A stretch of 64,000 bases of DNA from Thermoplasmata archaeon. Its GTDB lineage: Archaea > Thermoplasmatota > E2 > JACPAO01 > JAHFTW01. Shown piece after piece: positions 19,881 through 28,458 of this stretch (position 1 is its first letter; each line of letters begins with the position of its first letter). The notes under the pieces are model-generated. The model had not been told where the DNA came from. It worked only from the letters and a program-made list of their open reading frames with translations, and ran no database searches. The translations under genes were made by a program, and so were the position numbers. Where the stretch lies: contig JAHFTW010000008.1 in NCBI GenBank assembly GCA_023269235.1, positions 1 to 64,000 on the forward strand, read 5' to 3'.

Positions 19881-21538
19881 TGCCCGTCATCACGAACCAG
19901 AAGTCCCGGTACGACGCCATCACGTTCCGCGCCTGCGAGCCGACGAAGAATTTTGCGGATTGGAAGGGAGTCTGGGTCATCGTGGAGCACCGCGAGGGCC
20001 AGCTGCGCGACGTCACGCGCGAACTGCTGGGCGCCGCGCGCCCCATGGCGGACAAGATGGGCCAGAAGGTCACCGCCGTCGTCCTCGGCCACCAGGTCGG
20101 CGACCTCGCCGAGCAGCTCATCGCGCAGGGCGCCGACGAGGTCATCGTCTGCGAGAACCCGGTCCTCAAGACCCCGCTGGCGCGCCCCAGCACCGAGGTC
20201 ATCAACAAGCTCATCGAGGCGAAGAAGCCCAACATCGTCCTCATCGGCGCGACCCACACGGGCCGCGACATCAGCAGCCGCGTCGCCGCGACGCTGGACG
20301 CCGGCATGACGGCCGACTGCACCGAGCTCGACGTGGACGTCATCAACGGCGAGCTGCTCGCGCGCCGCCCCGCCTTCGGCGGCAAGATGCTCGCCACGAT
20401 TCGCTGCGACCGCCACCGCCCGCAGATGGCCACGGCGCGCCCTGGCATCTTCAAGCCCCTCGAGGCCGACGCAAACCGCAAGGGCAAGGTCGAGACCGTC
20501 GACGTCACCTGGCTCAGCAAGAACACCTACGCCGCGCAGGTCATCGAGTACGTCCTCGAGACCTCGAAGGCTGACATCACGAAGGCCGAGGTCCTCGTCG
20601 CCGGCGGCGTCGGCATCGGCGGCCCTGAGGGCTTCGCGAAGCTCACCGAGCTCGCGGACGCGCTCGGTGGCCAGGTCGCCTGCTCCCGCCCCGTCGCGGA
20701 CAAAGGCTGGATGGACCGCGCGCGCCAGGTCGGCCAGACCGGCGTCTCCGTGCGCCCCAAGCTGTACATCGCCGTCGGCATCTCCGGCGCCATCCAGCAC
20801 ATCGAGGGCATGAAGGAGTCCGGCACCATCCTCGCCATCAACACCGACCCGAACGCCGCCATCTTCCACTACGCCGACATCGGCCTGGTGGGCGACTGGA
20901 AGGACCACGTCGACGCGCTCATCGCGGAGGCCAAGAAGCGCAACCTGGCGAAGGCGAAGTGGATGGTCCCCGTCAAGGACACCCTCGACGCCGACCGCCA
21001 GGCCGCCGCCGAGCGCGCCGCGAAGGCGTCCGGCAAGCCCGTCGTCCCCGTCGCTGCACCCGCGGCGCCGGCCTCGGCCCCGGCCGCTTCCGCACCGAAG
21101 CCGGCGGCCGCGTCAGCCACCGCCGTCGAGCCCACGAAGCCGGCGCCGGCAGCCCCTGCCGCGCCGAAGCCCGCCGTCCCACCTGCCGCTCCCGCCCCCC
21201 CTGCGGCCCCCGAGGCCGTTGGTGGGAAGTACACGGGCAACCCGAAGGACATCGGCGCCGTGAAGGCGTTCGCAAGCAAGCTGCCCGAGGCGAAGAAGGC
21301 CTGGGTCGTCGCCGCGGACTGCATTGTCTGCAACGGTTGCCAGGCTGCCTGCCCGACCGACGCCGCCATCGTCACCGACATGGCGCGCGTGGACCGCGAC
21401 CTCTGCGTCTCGGACGGAGCCTGCCTGGATGCGTGCCCGACGGGGGCCATCCGGCTCGGCGTCGAAGTGCAGTCCACGTCGGGCGGCTGGCCGAAGGGAA
21501 GCCGGCTGGCTGGCAAGTTCGGGACGCCCGAAGCCTAG
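19880..21538 (+). CDS. etfA: Electron transfer flavoprotein alpha subunit (FixB) with C-terminal ferredoxin domain
   Basis: 552 aa; GGVGIGGPEGFAKLTELADALGGQVACSRPVADKGWM; Ala/Pro linker; CIVCNGCQAACPTDA and CVSDGACLDACPTGAI. Confidence 0.94.
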   Translation: MPVITNQKSRYDAITFRACEPTKNFADWKGVWVIVEHREGQLRDVTRELLGAARPMADKMGQKVTAVVLGHQVGDLAEQLIAQGADEVIVCENPVLKTPLARPSTEVINKLIEAKKPNIVLIGATHTGRDISSRVAATLDAGMTADCTELDVDVINGELLARRPAFGGKMLATIRCDRHRPQMATARPGIFKPLEADANRKGKVETVDVTWLSKNTYAAQVIEYVLETSKADITKAEVLVAGGVGIGGPEGFAKLTELADALGGQVACSRPVADKGWMDRARQVGQTGVSVRPKLYIAVGISGAIQHIEGMKESGTILAINTDPNAAIFHYADIGLVGDWKDHVDALIAEAKKRNLAKAKWMVPVKDTLDADRQAAAERAAKASGKPVVPVAAPAAPASAPAASAPKPAAASATAVEPTKPAPAAPAAPKPAVPPAAPAPPAAPEAVGGKYTGNPKDIGAVKAFASKLPEAKKAWVVAADCIVCNGCQAACPTDAAIVTDMARVDRDLCVSDGACLDACPTGAIRLGVEVQSTSGGWPKGSRLAGKFGTPEA

Positions 21539-21539
21539 C

Positions 21540-22634
21540 ATGGCCGACCGCCACGCTCGCCACGCCAGCCTGGACGGCATCGGCGCGCAAGGCGTCGAAC
21601 GCTTCCGGAAGGGCCGCGTCCTAGTCGTCGGCCTCGGAGGACTGGGTTGCCCTGCCGCGCAAGCGCTCGCCGCCGCCGGGGTCGGGAACCTGGGCCTTTG
21701 CGACCCGGACCGCGTGGAGACAACGAATCTTGCCCGTCAGCCACTCTACGCTCCCGCCGACGTGGGCCGCCCGAAGGTGAAGGCGGTCCAGCAGACGCTC
21801 GGGCGCCAGAACCCGGACATCTCGTTTCGCACGTTCTGGTTTCCGTTCAACGCCTCGCACGCGGACCTCGTTGGAGAGTACGACGTCGTCCTGGACTGCA
21901 TGGACGACCTCGCGAGCAAACTCGCCCTCGCCGACGCTTGCCGTGCCTCGGACGTGCCCCTCGTGCACGCCTCCGCGGCCGGATGGGAAGGCATCGTCAC
22001 GGTCCTCGACCCCCCCGAGGGGCCGTGCTACCGTTGCATCTGGCCCCAGCCTCAAGCGGGAGACTCCTGCGCCGACGTGGGCGTCCTTGGTCCACTCGTC
22101 GCCGCGCTCGGCGCCATCCAGGCCGGGGAGGCCCTCAAGCTCCTGGCTGGCCTCGACGGAACCCTTGTCGGCAAACTCTTGCTGTGGGACGCCCGCACCG
22201 CCACGCCCACGACCGTCGACCTGAAGAGACGCCCCGGGTGCGCCTGTTTCGTGGCCCCCACGAAGGCGAGCATCCCCCACGAAGGCACCCCCGTCGCCTG
22301 CCCCCTGCCTTGGGCCGCCCCCGACGTGCCCGTTGTGCTCGCGTCCGCCCTGCGCGGCCACGAGGACGAGGTCTTCATCCTCGACGTGCGCGAGCCGGAC
22401 GAGTTCGAGGAACTGCGCATCGCGCAGGCCTCCCACATCCCTCTGGGCTCGCTGCCCCGGCGCGCCGCCGAAGTGCCCAAGGACCGCCAGGTCGTCGTGG
22501 TGTGCGCCGTCGGTGGCCGCAGCGCCAACGCCACCCTTTTCCTGCGCGAGCAGGGCGTCGAGGCCGTCAACCTGCACGGCGGGATGCGCTCGTGGCTCCA
22601 AGCCGGCGGCCCCGTGGTCGGCGCCTCTGCGTAA
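21540..22634 (+). CDS. ThiF/MoeB-type E1-like adenylyltransferase fused to rhodanese domain
   Basis: VVGLGGLGCPAAQALAAAGVGNL; C-terminal DVREPDEFEELRIAQASHIPLG and VCAVGGRS. Confidence 0.93.
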   Translation: MADRHARHASLDGIGAQGVERFRKGRVLVVGLGGLGCPAAQALAAAGVGNLGLCDPDRVETTNLARQPLYAPADVGRPKVKAVQQTLGRQNPDISFRTFWFPFNASHADLVGEYDVVLDCMDDLASKLALADACRASDVPLVHASAAGWEGIVTVLDPPEGPCYRCIWPQPQAGDSCADVGVLGPLVAALGAIQAGEALKLLAGLDGTLVGKLLLWDARTATPTTVDLKRRPGCACFVAPTKASIPHEGTPVACPLPWAAPDVPVVLASALRGHEDEVFILDVREPDEFEELRIAQASHIPLGSLPRRAAEVPKDRQVVVVCAVGGRSANATLFLREQGVEAVNLHGGMRSWLQAGGPVVGASA

Positions 22635-22687
22635 TCTGCGCCGAACCGACCCCCAATCTCTTGAAGGGGTCCTTCGTCGGCGCCGCC

Positions 22688-23665
22688 ATGGCCCTCCCGA
22701 CCGTCCCCCTTCCCACCGCTGCGCCCATCCCGATGGCCGGCCCCGGCGCGGGCGCCCAGCAAGGCGGCCCCGCCGACGCGGGCGCCGCGGAGCGGCTGAA
22801 GCGCCGCCTGCGCATCATCGGCAACATGAAGCGCATCAAGCACAAGATCATCGTCGCCTCCGGCAAGGGCGGTGTCGGCAAATCAACGGTGGCTGTGAAC
22901 CTCGCCGCCACCATCGCTGCGTCAGGCAAGAAGGTCGGCATCCTCGACATGGACCTCACCGGCCCCAACGTGCCTCTCATGCTCGGCGTGCGCGACTCCA
23001 GCATGGTCGAGGACGGCACCGGCCTCGTCCCGGTCCAGGTCACCGAGAACTTGCGCGCCATCAGCATGCAGTTCCTCCTCTCCGAGCCCGACCAGGCAGT
23101 CGTCTGGCGCGGTCCCATCAAGATGCAGATCATCGGCCAGTTCCTCGGCGACGTCGCCTGGGGCGAGCTAGACTACCTCGTCATCGACTTGCCCCCGGGC
23201 ACCTCCGACGAACCGCTTTCGGTGGCGCAGAACATCCCCGACGCTGACGGCGTGGTCCTCGTCACGACGCCGCAGGAGGTCGCCGTGGGCGACGTGCGCA
23301 AATCGGCCGCCTTCGTGCAGAAGCTCGAGCTTCCCATCCTCGGCGTCGTCGAGAACATGAGCGGCCTCACCCTGCACGGCAAGACCGCGCCGAACACCAC
23401 CGTGGTCCTCGACACCGGCGTCGGCCACGTCCAGGCCTTCGCAGATGGCAAGGGCGAGTTCATGGTCGTGGTGGACGTCTTCAAGCGCGGCGGCGGCCAG
23501 GCGATGGCCGAGAAGCTCGGCGTCCCTTTCCTCGGCGCCGTCCCGCTCGACTTGCGCGTCATGGAGGGCGGCGACGAGGGCAAACCCTTCGCGCTCGCGG
23601 ACGCGGACTCGCCGACGCGCCAGGCCTTCCGCTCCATCGTCGCCAAGCTCACCGCAGGACACTAA
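22688..23665 (+). CDS. Mrp/NBP35-family P-loop ATPase lacking CxxC
   Basis: VASGKGGVGKSTVAVNLA deviant Walker A; VIDLPPGTSDEPLS; VENMSGL..; LGVPFLGAVPLDLRVMEGGDEGKP. Confidence 0.93.
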   Translation: MALPTVPLPTAAPIPMAGPGAGAQQGGPADAGAAERLKRRLRIIGNMKRIKHKIIVASGKGGVGKSTVAVNLAATIAASGKKVGILDMDLTGPNVPLMLGVRDSSMVEDGTGLVPVQVTENLRAISMQFLLSEPDQAVVWRGPIKMQIIGQFLGDVAWGELDYLVIDLPPGTSDEPLSVAQNIPDADGVVLVTTPQEVAVGDVRKSAAFVQKLELPILGVVENMSGLTLHGKTAPNTTVVLDTGVGHVQAFADGKGEFMVVVDVFKRGGGQAMAEKLGVPFLGAVPLDLRVMEGGDEGKPFALADADSPTRQAFRSIVAKLTAGH

Positions 23666-23669
23666 GCGA

Positions 23670-25478
23670 ATGGCGGCCCCCATCATCCTCGCCGAGCGCC
23701 TCGCGAAGGGCTACGGGGGCAAGACGCTCTTCGACGAGGGGACGTTCCAGATCGAGGTGGGCGAGCACGTCGCTCTCGTCGGCCCCAACGGCGCTGGAAA
23801 GTCCACGCTCTTGCGCGTGCTGGCTGGCCGCGAGAAGACCGACTATGGCACGCTCAAGCTGGCGCCCGTGCGAACGCACTGGTTCGACCAACACCCCAAC
23901 ATTCCCCCTGGTGCCACGGCGCGCGACCTGATGGCCGCCCCCGGCAGCGCCCCGCCGGCCCTGCTCGCCGAGTTCGAGGAGTTGGAGGGCCGCATCTCCG
24001 ACCCCGCGCTCTACGAGAACCACGGCTACGAGGCGGTCCTTGAGCGCTACGCCGAGGTGGAGCGCGAGATCAAGAACGCCACGAAGCCCAGCGCCGACCA
24101 TGACGCGTCGGGCGTGCTCGCCCAGCTCGGTTTCACCGATGCCGACCTGGACCAGAAGGCCGAATCCTTCTCCGGCGGCGAGAAGACGCGCCTGTTCCTG
24201 GCCCGCACCCTCGCGGCCGCCCGCTCCGGCGACTTGGTCGTTCTTGACGAGCCGACGAACCACCTCGACGTGGACTCCATCGAGTGGCTCGAGGAGTGGA
24301 TCAACGCCTTTGACGGCACCGTGCTCGTCGTCGCGCACGACCGCGCCTTCCTCGACAATGTCGCGCAACGGGTCTTCGAGGTCTCCGGCGGCCGCATCAC
24401 CTGCTACAAGGGCAACTACGAAGACTACGTCCAGGCCCGCGACGAGGACCTGGAGCGCGCCCGCCGCGACCACGCCAAAGCGCAGGAGAAAATGCAGGCT
24501 GCGAAGGACATCATCCTGCAGTTCCGCCAACAGAAGCGTTTCGACGGCCAGTACGCGAGCAAGATGAAGGCGCTCGACAAGTACGCCGCCGCCCTGGACC
24601 GCACGCCGGACCCCGTCCTGCAGAAGCTCGGATTCGGGCTCCAGTTCGACGGCGTCGAGAAGTCCGGCCTCGAGGTCCTGCGCATCGCCGGCCTGGAGAA
24701 GTCCTACGGCGACCAGATGGTCCTGAAGGGCGCGGACCTGGAGCTCCTGAAGGGCGAGCGCGTCGGCCTCGTCGGCGGCAACGGCGAGGGCAAGTCCACG
24801 CTGCTCAAGATCCTCACCGGCCGCATCCAGAAGGACGCCGGCGACGTCCGCGTCGCGCCCGGCGCGAAGTCCATGTTCTTCAGCCAGGAGCACGACGACC
24901 TGCGCCTGGAGCGCACCCTGAAGGAGGAAGTCCTCGACGCGCGGTCCACCCTCGACGAACGCGACGTCAAGGCTCTCCTCGGCCGCTTCCGCTTCAACCC
25001 CGACGTGGACATGACGCGCACCGTCTCCACGCTCTCCGGCGGCGAGCGGCAGCGCATGATGCTCCTCAAGTGCATCCTCAAGCCGAGCAACCTGCTCATC
25101 CTGGACGAGCCGACGAACCACCTGGACCTGTGGGCACGCGACGTCGTCATCCACGCCCTCAACAGCTACCACGGAACGCTCCTCGTCGTGAGCCACGACC
25201 GCTTCCTGCTCGACTCCGTCACCGACAAGACCTCCGTCCTGGCCGGCGGCCACATCACGACGTACCAGGGCAGCTTCACCGAGACGCGCCACCTCTTCGC
25301 CAAGCGGCAGGCCGCCGCGGCGGGCCAGTCCTACGTCGTGCGCAAGAAGTTCACCGACTGGACGAGCCAGAAGAAGTTCGCCCCCGGCGACGTGGCGAAC
25401 TTCAGCGAGTCGCAGATCCGCGACTCGGTGACGCTGCGCAACGCGCTCGCGATGGGCTGGATGGAGAAGGCGACCTGA
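23670..25478 (+). CDS. ABC-F family ATPase
   Basis: Two Walker A (GPNGAGKST, GGNGEGKST), two LSGGE/FSGGE signatures, no TM segments. Confidence 0.93.
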   Translation: MAAPIILAERLAKGYGGKTLFDEGTFQIEVGEHVALVGPNGAGKSTLLRVLAGREKTDYGTLKLAPVRTHWFDQHPNIPPGATARDLMAAPGSAPPALLAEFEELEGRISDPALYENHGYEAVLERYAEVEREIKNATKPSADHDASGVLAQLGFTDADLDQKAESFSGGEKTRLFLARTLAAARSGDLVVLDEPTNHLDVDSIEWLEEWINAFDGTVLVVAHDRAFLDNVAQRVFEVSGGRITCYKGNYEDYVQARDEDLERARRDHAKAQEKMQAAKDIILQFRQQKRFDGQYASKMKALDKYAAALDRTPDPVLQKLGFGLQFDGVEKSGLEVLRIAGLEKSYGDQMVLKGADLELLKGERVGLVGGNGEGKSTLLKILTGRIQKDAGDVRVAPGAKSMFFSQEHDDLRLERTLKEEVLDARSTLDERDVKALLGRFRFNPDVDMTRTVSTLSGGERQRMMLLKCILKPSNLLILDEPTNHLDLWARDVVIHALNSYHGTLLVVSHDRFLLDSVTDKTSVLAGGHITTYQGSFTETRHLFAKRQAAAAGQSYVVRKKFTDWTSQKKFAPGDVANFSESQIRDSVTLRNALAMGWMEKAT

Positions 25479-25655
25479 TTCGCCGGATTTTCCTCACTTT
25501 GCCGGTTTCTTTTGTGCGGGCATCGCAGCGCGCTTTCACCGGATGCGTCGATTCGCCAACCCCTTCCAACGCATCCCGGACGGCTCCGACGGCGACGCCG
25601 CGTTGAGCGCCTGGATGCCAGGATGATTCGGTTGGGGCAGCGCGAAGCGCCGCTG

Positions 25656-25674
25656 GCCGCGCTCCGCGCGGCCT
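25656..25674. terminator. GC-rich hairpin in convergent intergenic region
   Basis: GGCCGCGC-TCC-GCGCGGCC perfect 8-bp stem, preceded by a second CAGCG/CGCTG hairpin. Confidence 0.4.
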
Positions 25675-25831
25675 CACGATGCGTTCAGGTTGGGGTCGTC
25701 GCCGTCGGAGGCCACTGGACGCACCTGGCGGGAGCCGAATCGGCCGGCCCCCTGGAAAGGGTTCAGCCTTGTGAGGTGCACCGGGCTGGTGGGTCTTGGC
25801 GCTGTGCGAATCGCGGGAACGAGGAAAACGT

Positions 25832-26041
25832 CTACGCGCCGACGCGCAGCTGGCGCTCGACGTGGCGGCGCGACTTGTCCAGGCGACGCAGGGCCCCCTT
25901 GGCCTGCGAGAGTGCCTTGGCGCGGTCGCGCGACTCGCCGTGGCCCATGAGCTTCGTCTCGTGCGCCTCGAGGTGGCGGATGGCGTCGTTGATGTCGTGG
26001 AGGAGCGCCTGCAGGCTGGCGCGGCGCGAACTGGGGTCCAT
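25832..26041 (-). CDS. Small hypothetical helical protein (69 aa)
   Basis: MDPSSRRASLQALLHDINDAIRHLEAHETKLMGHGESRDRAKALSQAKGALRRLDKSRRHVERQLRVGA; coherent composition. Confidence 0.55.
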   Translation of the reverse strand: MDPSSRRASLQALLHDINDAIRHLEAHETKLMGHGESRDRAKALSQAKGALRRLDKSRRHVERQLRVGA

Positions 26042-26158
26042 GCCGTGGCCGACAAGGGGGGCGCTGATAAGCTGGAAGGGAGCGCCTCCTGGAACACCAA
26101 GATGGGTTCACACCCCTCAACGGCACCCTCAAGTAGGACCTCGAACTGAAAGAAATCC

Positions 26159-26542
26159 ATGACCCAAACGGTCCAGAGCACGGCCCCCGAGGGCAGCGTC
26201 AAGTTCGAGGCCACCCTCTCCATGACGGTCACCGACCTCGCGGCCAAGAAGCTCCAGGAGTTCCTCGGCGACAAGCCGCTCGGCTCCGTCGGCGTGCGCA
26301 TCAGCGTCCAGGCGGGCGGCTGCTCCGGCGCCTCCTACGGCATGGAGTTCTCCGAGACCCCCGAGACCGGCGAGATGACGCTCGTCGCCAACGGGGTCAA
26401 GCTGTTCGTCCACCCCTCCTTCGCGACCCTCCTCAACGGCATCAGCATCGACTTCGTCGACGAGCTCATGGGCGGCGGCTTCAAGATCGGCAACCCGAAC
26501 GCCAAGTCGGGCTGCGGCTGCGGCAAGTCCTTCTCCGCGTAA
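26159..26542 (+). CDS. A-type Fe-S carrier (IscA/SufA/HesB family)
   Basis: VQAGGCSGASYGMEF and C-terminal SGCGCGKSF. Confidence 0.94.
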   Translation: MTQTVQSTAPEGSVKFEATLSMTVTDLAAKKLQEFLGDKPLGSVGVRISVQAGGCSGASYGMEFSETPETGEMTLVANGVKLFVHPSFATLLNGISIDFVDELMGGGFKIGNPNAKSGCGCGKSFSA

Positions 26543-26576
26543 GCGCAGGGACTCCTTCCCTTCCTCCCTCCTCCCC

Positions 26577-26729
26577 CTATTCTTCGTCCAGCTCGTTCTC
26601 CGCGTGCCGCAGGGCCTGCTCGCGCGTCAGCCCCATCTCCATCGCGGCGCGGACATGCTGGTCCCGGTCGTCGGCCGCGAGTGCTGCCAGGTTCGGGAAG
26701 CGTTTCGGGTCGAGTTTCTCATGGGGCAT
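26577..26729 (-). CDS. Small acidic protein (50 aa), below ORF-track cutoff
   Basis: MPHEKLDPKRFPNLAALAADDRDQHVRAAMEMGLTREQALRHAENELDEE*. Confidence 0.55.
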   Translation of the reverse strand: MPHEKLDPKRFPNLAALAADDRDQHVRAAMEMGLTREQALRHAENELDEE

Positions 26730-26810
26730 GCTCGCCCATCCGGGCGCCAGGCTAAACCGTTGCCGGCCTCCAAACCCATAAATACAAGATTGTGCTAGAC
26801 AGCTTCACCA

Positions 26811-26831
26811 TGTGGCATACACAATGCCACA
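26811..26831. promoter_or_regulatory. Perfect inverted repeat (operator or 5' UTR hairpin)
   Basis: TGTGGCAT-ACACA-ATGCCACA, about 27 nt after ATAAATA (26778-26784), 16 nt before start at 26847. Confidence 0.65.
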
Positions 26832-26846
26832 CATCAAGGTGACATC

Positions 26847-27539
26847 ATGGACCTCAAGCAGATCAAGGGCATCGGCCCCGCCAAGCAGGAGAAGCTCAAG
26901 CTCGCCGGCATCACGAGCGTGGACCAGCTCGCCCGCGCCGACGTCGCCGCCGTGGCCGCCAAGACCGGCCTCGCCCCCGACGCCGTCAAGGAGCTCAAGC
27001 AGAAGGCCACCGGCCTCGTCCTCGTCGAGGACCTGAAGGGCGTCGGCCCTGCCACGCTCGGGACCCTGAGCCAGGCGGGCGCCGAAAGCCTCCGCGAACT
27101 CTACGACGCGGGCGCCGAGTGGCTCGCCGCCGAGATCCAGCTCGCCCAGCACAAGCTCGCCGACCTCCAGCAGAAGGCCGAGGAGCTCGCCAACCGCGTC
27201 GCCGTCGACGCCAAGACGCCCGAGGGCCGCAAGGCGCTCGTCGGCGAGGCCCGCGAGGCCGCGCTCGACGCCGCCCTGAAGGCCGAGAAGGCCGGCCGCC
27301 AGGCCGTCGCCGCCGCGAAGGACGCCTCCGAGAAGGCCGTCGCTGCCGCCCGATCCGTCCAGGAGAAGGCCCCCGCGCTGCTCCTGCAGGCCGAGGCCGC
27401 CCTCAAGGACGCCCAGGCGAAGGCCCAGGCCGCCGCCAAGAAGGCTGAGACCATCCTGAAGGCCGAGGCCCAGAAGGCCAAGGCCACCACGGAGCGCGTC
27501 GTCGCCCAGGCGCAGAAGCGCTTCAACAAGGCCGCCTAA
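26847..27539 (+). CDS. Tandem helix-hairpin-helix protein with Ala/Lys-rich histone H1-like tail
   Basis: LKQIKGIGPAKQEKLKLAGITSVDQLA and LKGVGPATLGTLSQAGAESLREL, then long A/K/E helix. Confidence 0.85.
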   Translation: MDLKQIKGIGPAKQEKLKLAGITSVDQLARADVAAVAAKTGLAPDAVKELKQKATGLVLVEDLKGVGPATLGTLSQAGAESLRELYDAGAEWLAAEIQLAQHKLADLQQKAEELANRVAVDAKTPEGRKALVGEAREAALDAALKAEKAGRQAVAAAKDASEKAVAAARSVQEKAPALLLQAEAALKDAQAKAQAAAKKAETILKAEAQKAKATTERVVAQAQKRFNKAA

Positions 27540-27603
27540 GCGCTGCCCGTCTCCTTTCCCCTTCCTTCTCCCTGTTCTTTGGCCCCCATTCCGTCCTCGG
27601 TAG

Positions 27604-28413
27604 CTATTGCTCCGCCTTCCGGAACGACAGCACCGCGAGGCCGAAGAAGAGCGCCGCGAACAGCGCCATCGCGACGAACTCGCTCCACATCGGGATGGTC
27701 TCGCCGAAGAACTGCACCTGGCTGCGCTGCGACAACGTGGCGAGGTCCGGGGCCAGGTTGGCGGGGTCGAGGAGGATGCGGCGCAGAGGGTCCACGGCGT
27801 AGGTGAGCGGGTCGAGCCGGTTCAGGGCCGCCAGCCAGAGCGGGACATCCTGGAGCGGGAACTGCGAGCCCGAGAGGAAGATCATCGGGAACAGCAGGAA
27901 CTGCATGACGGCCTGGAAGCCGTCGATCTTCTTCATGCGGCTCGCGACGAAGACCCCGAACGCCGTGAGTGACACCGCCATCAGGAGCGCGCCGCCGAGG
28001 AACTGCAGGATGGCGACGAAGCCCAGCGAGACGCCGACGACGGGGGCGAGCACGAGGATGAGGCAGCCCTGCAGCGTCGCGACGACGGCGCCGCCCAGCA
28101 CCTTGCCGGCCAGGATGCTGCTTCGGCTCACGGGGGCGACGAGCATCTCGCGCAGGAACCCGAACTCGCGGTCCCAGACGATGCTGACGCCGCTGAAGAT
28201 GGCCGTCGTGATGACGTTCATCGCGACCGCGCCCGGGAAGATGAACTGCTGGTAGCCCGGCACCAGCTTGCCGAGGCCATAGCCGAGGACGAACAGGAGC
28301 AGGATGGGCTGCACGAAGCCCGTGATGACCCGGGCGGGGCTGCGCGTGAAGCGGATGAGTTCGCGGCGCCACACCATGAGGGCCGTGCGTACCTCGTTGC
28401 CGAACTGCGTCAT
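27604..28413 (-). CDS. ABC-2 type transporter permease (DrrB-like)
   Basis: Multi-TM; GYQQFIFPGAVAMNVITTAIFSGVSIVWDREFGFLREMLVAPVSR. Confidence 0.9.
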   Translation of the reverse strand: MTQFGNEVRTALMVWRRELIRFTRSPARVITGFVQPILLLFVLGYGLGKLVPGYQQFIFPGAVAMNVITTAIFSGVSIVWDREFGFLREMLVAPVSRSSILAGKVLGGAVVATLQGCLILVLAPVVGVSLGFVAILQFLGGALLMAVSLTAFGVFVASRMKKIDGFQAVMQFLLFPMIFLSGSQFPLQDVPLWLAALNRLDPLTYAVDPLRRILLDPANLAPDLATLSQRSQVQFFGETIPMWSEFVAMALFAALFFGLAVLSFRKAEQ

Positions 28414-28458
28414 GCGGCACCCTCCAAGGATGCCCCAACTCCTGCCAAGGATGCCAAC

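Noticed and set aside
21040-21225. Low-complexity Ala/Pro tract in etfA as a DNA repeat
   Set aside because: It is an inter-domain protein linker with irregular codons, not a tandem DNA repeat.
23649-25292. 547-aa minus-strand ORF
   Set aside because: Antisense to the ABC-F gene; no recognisable motifs.
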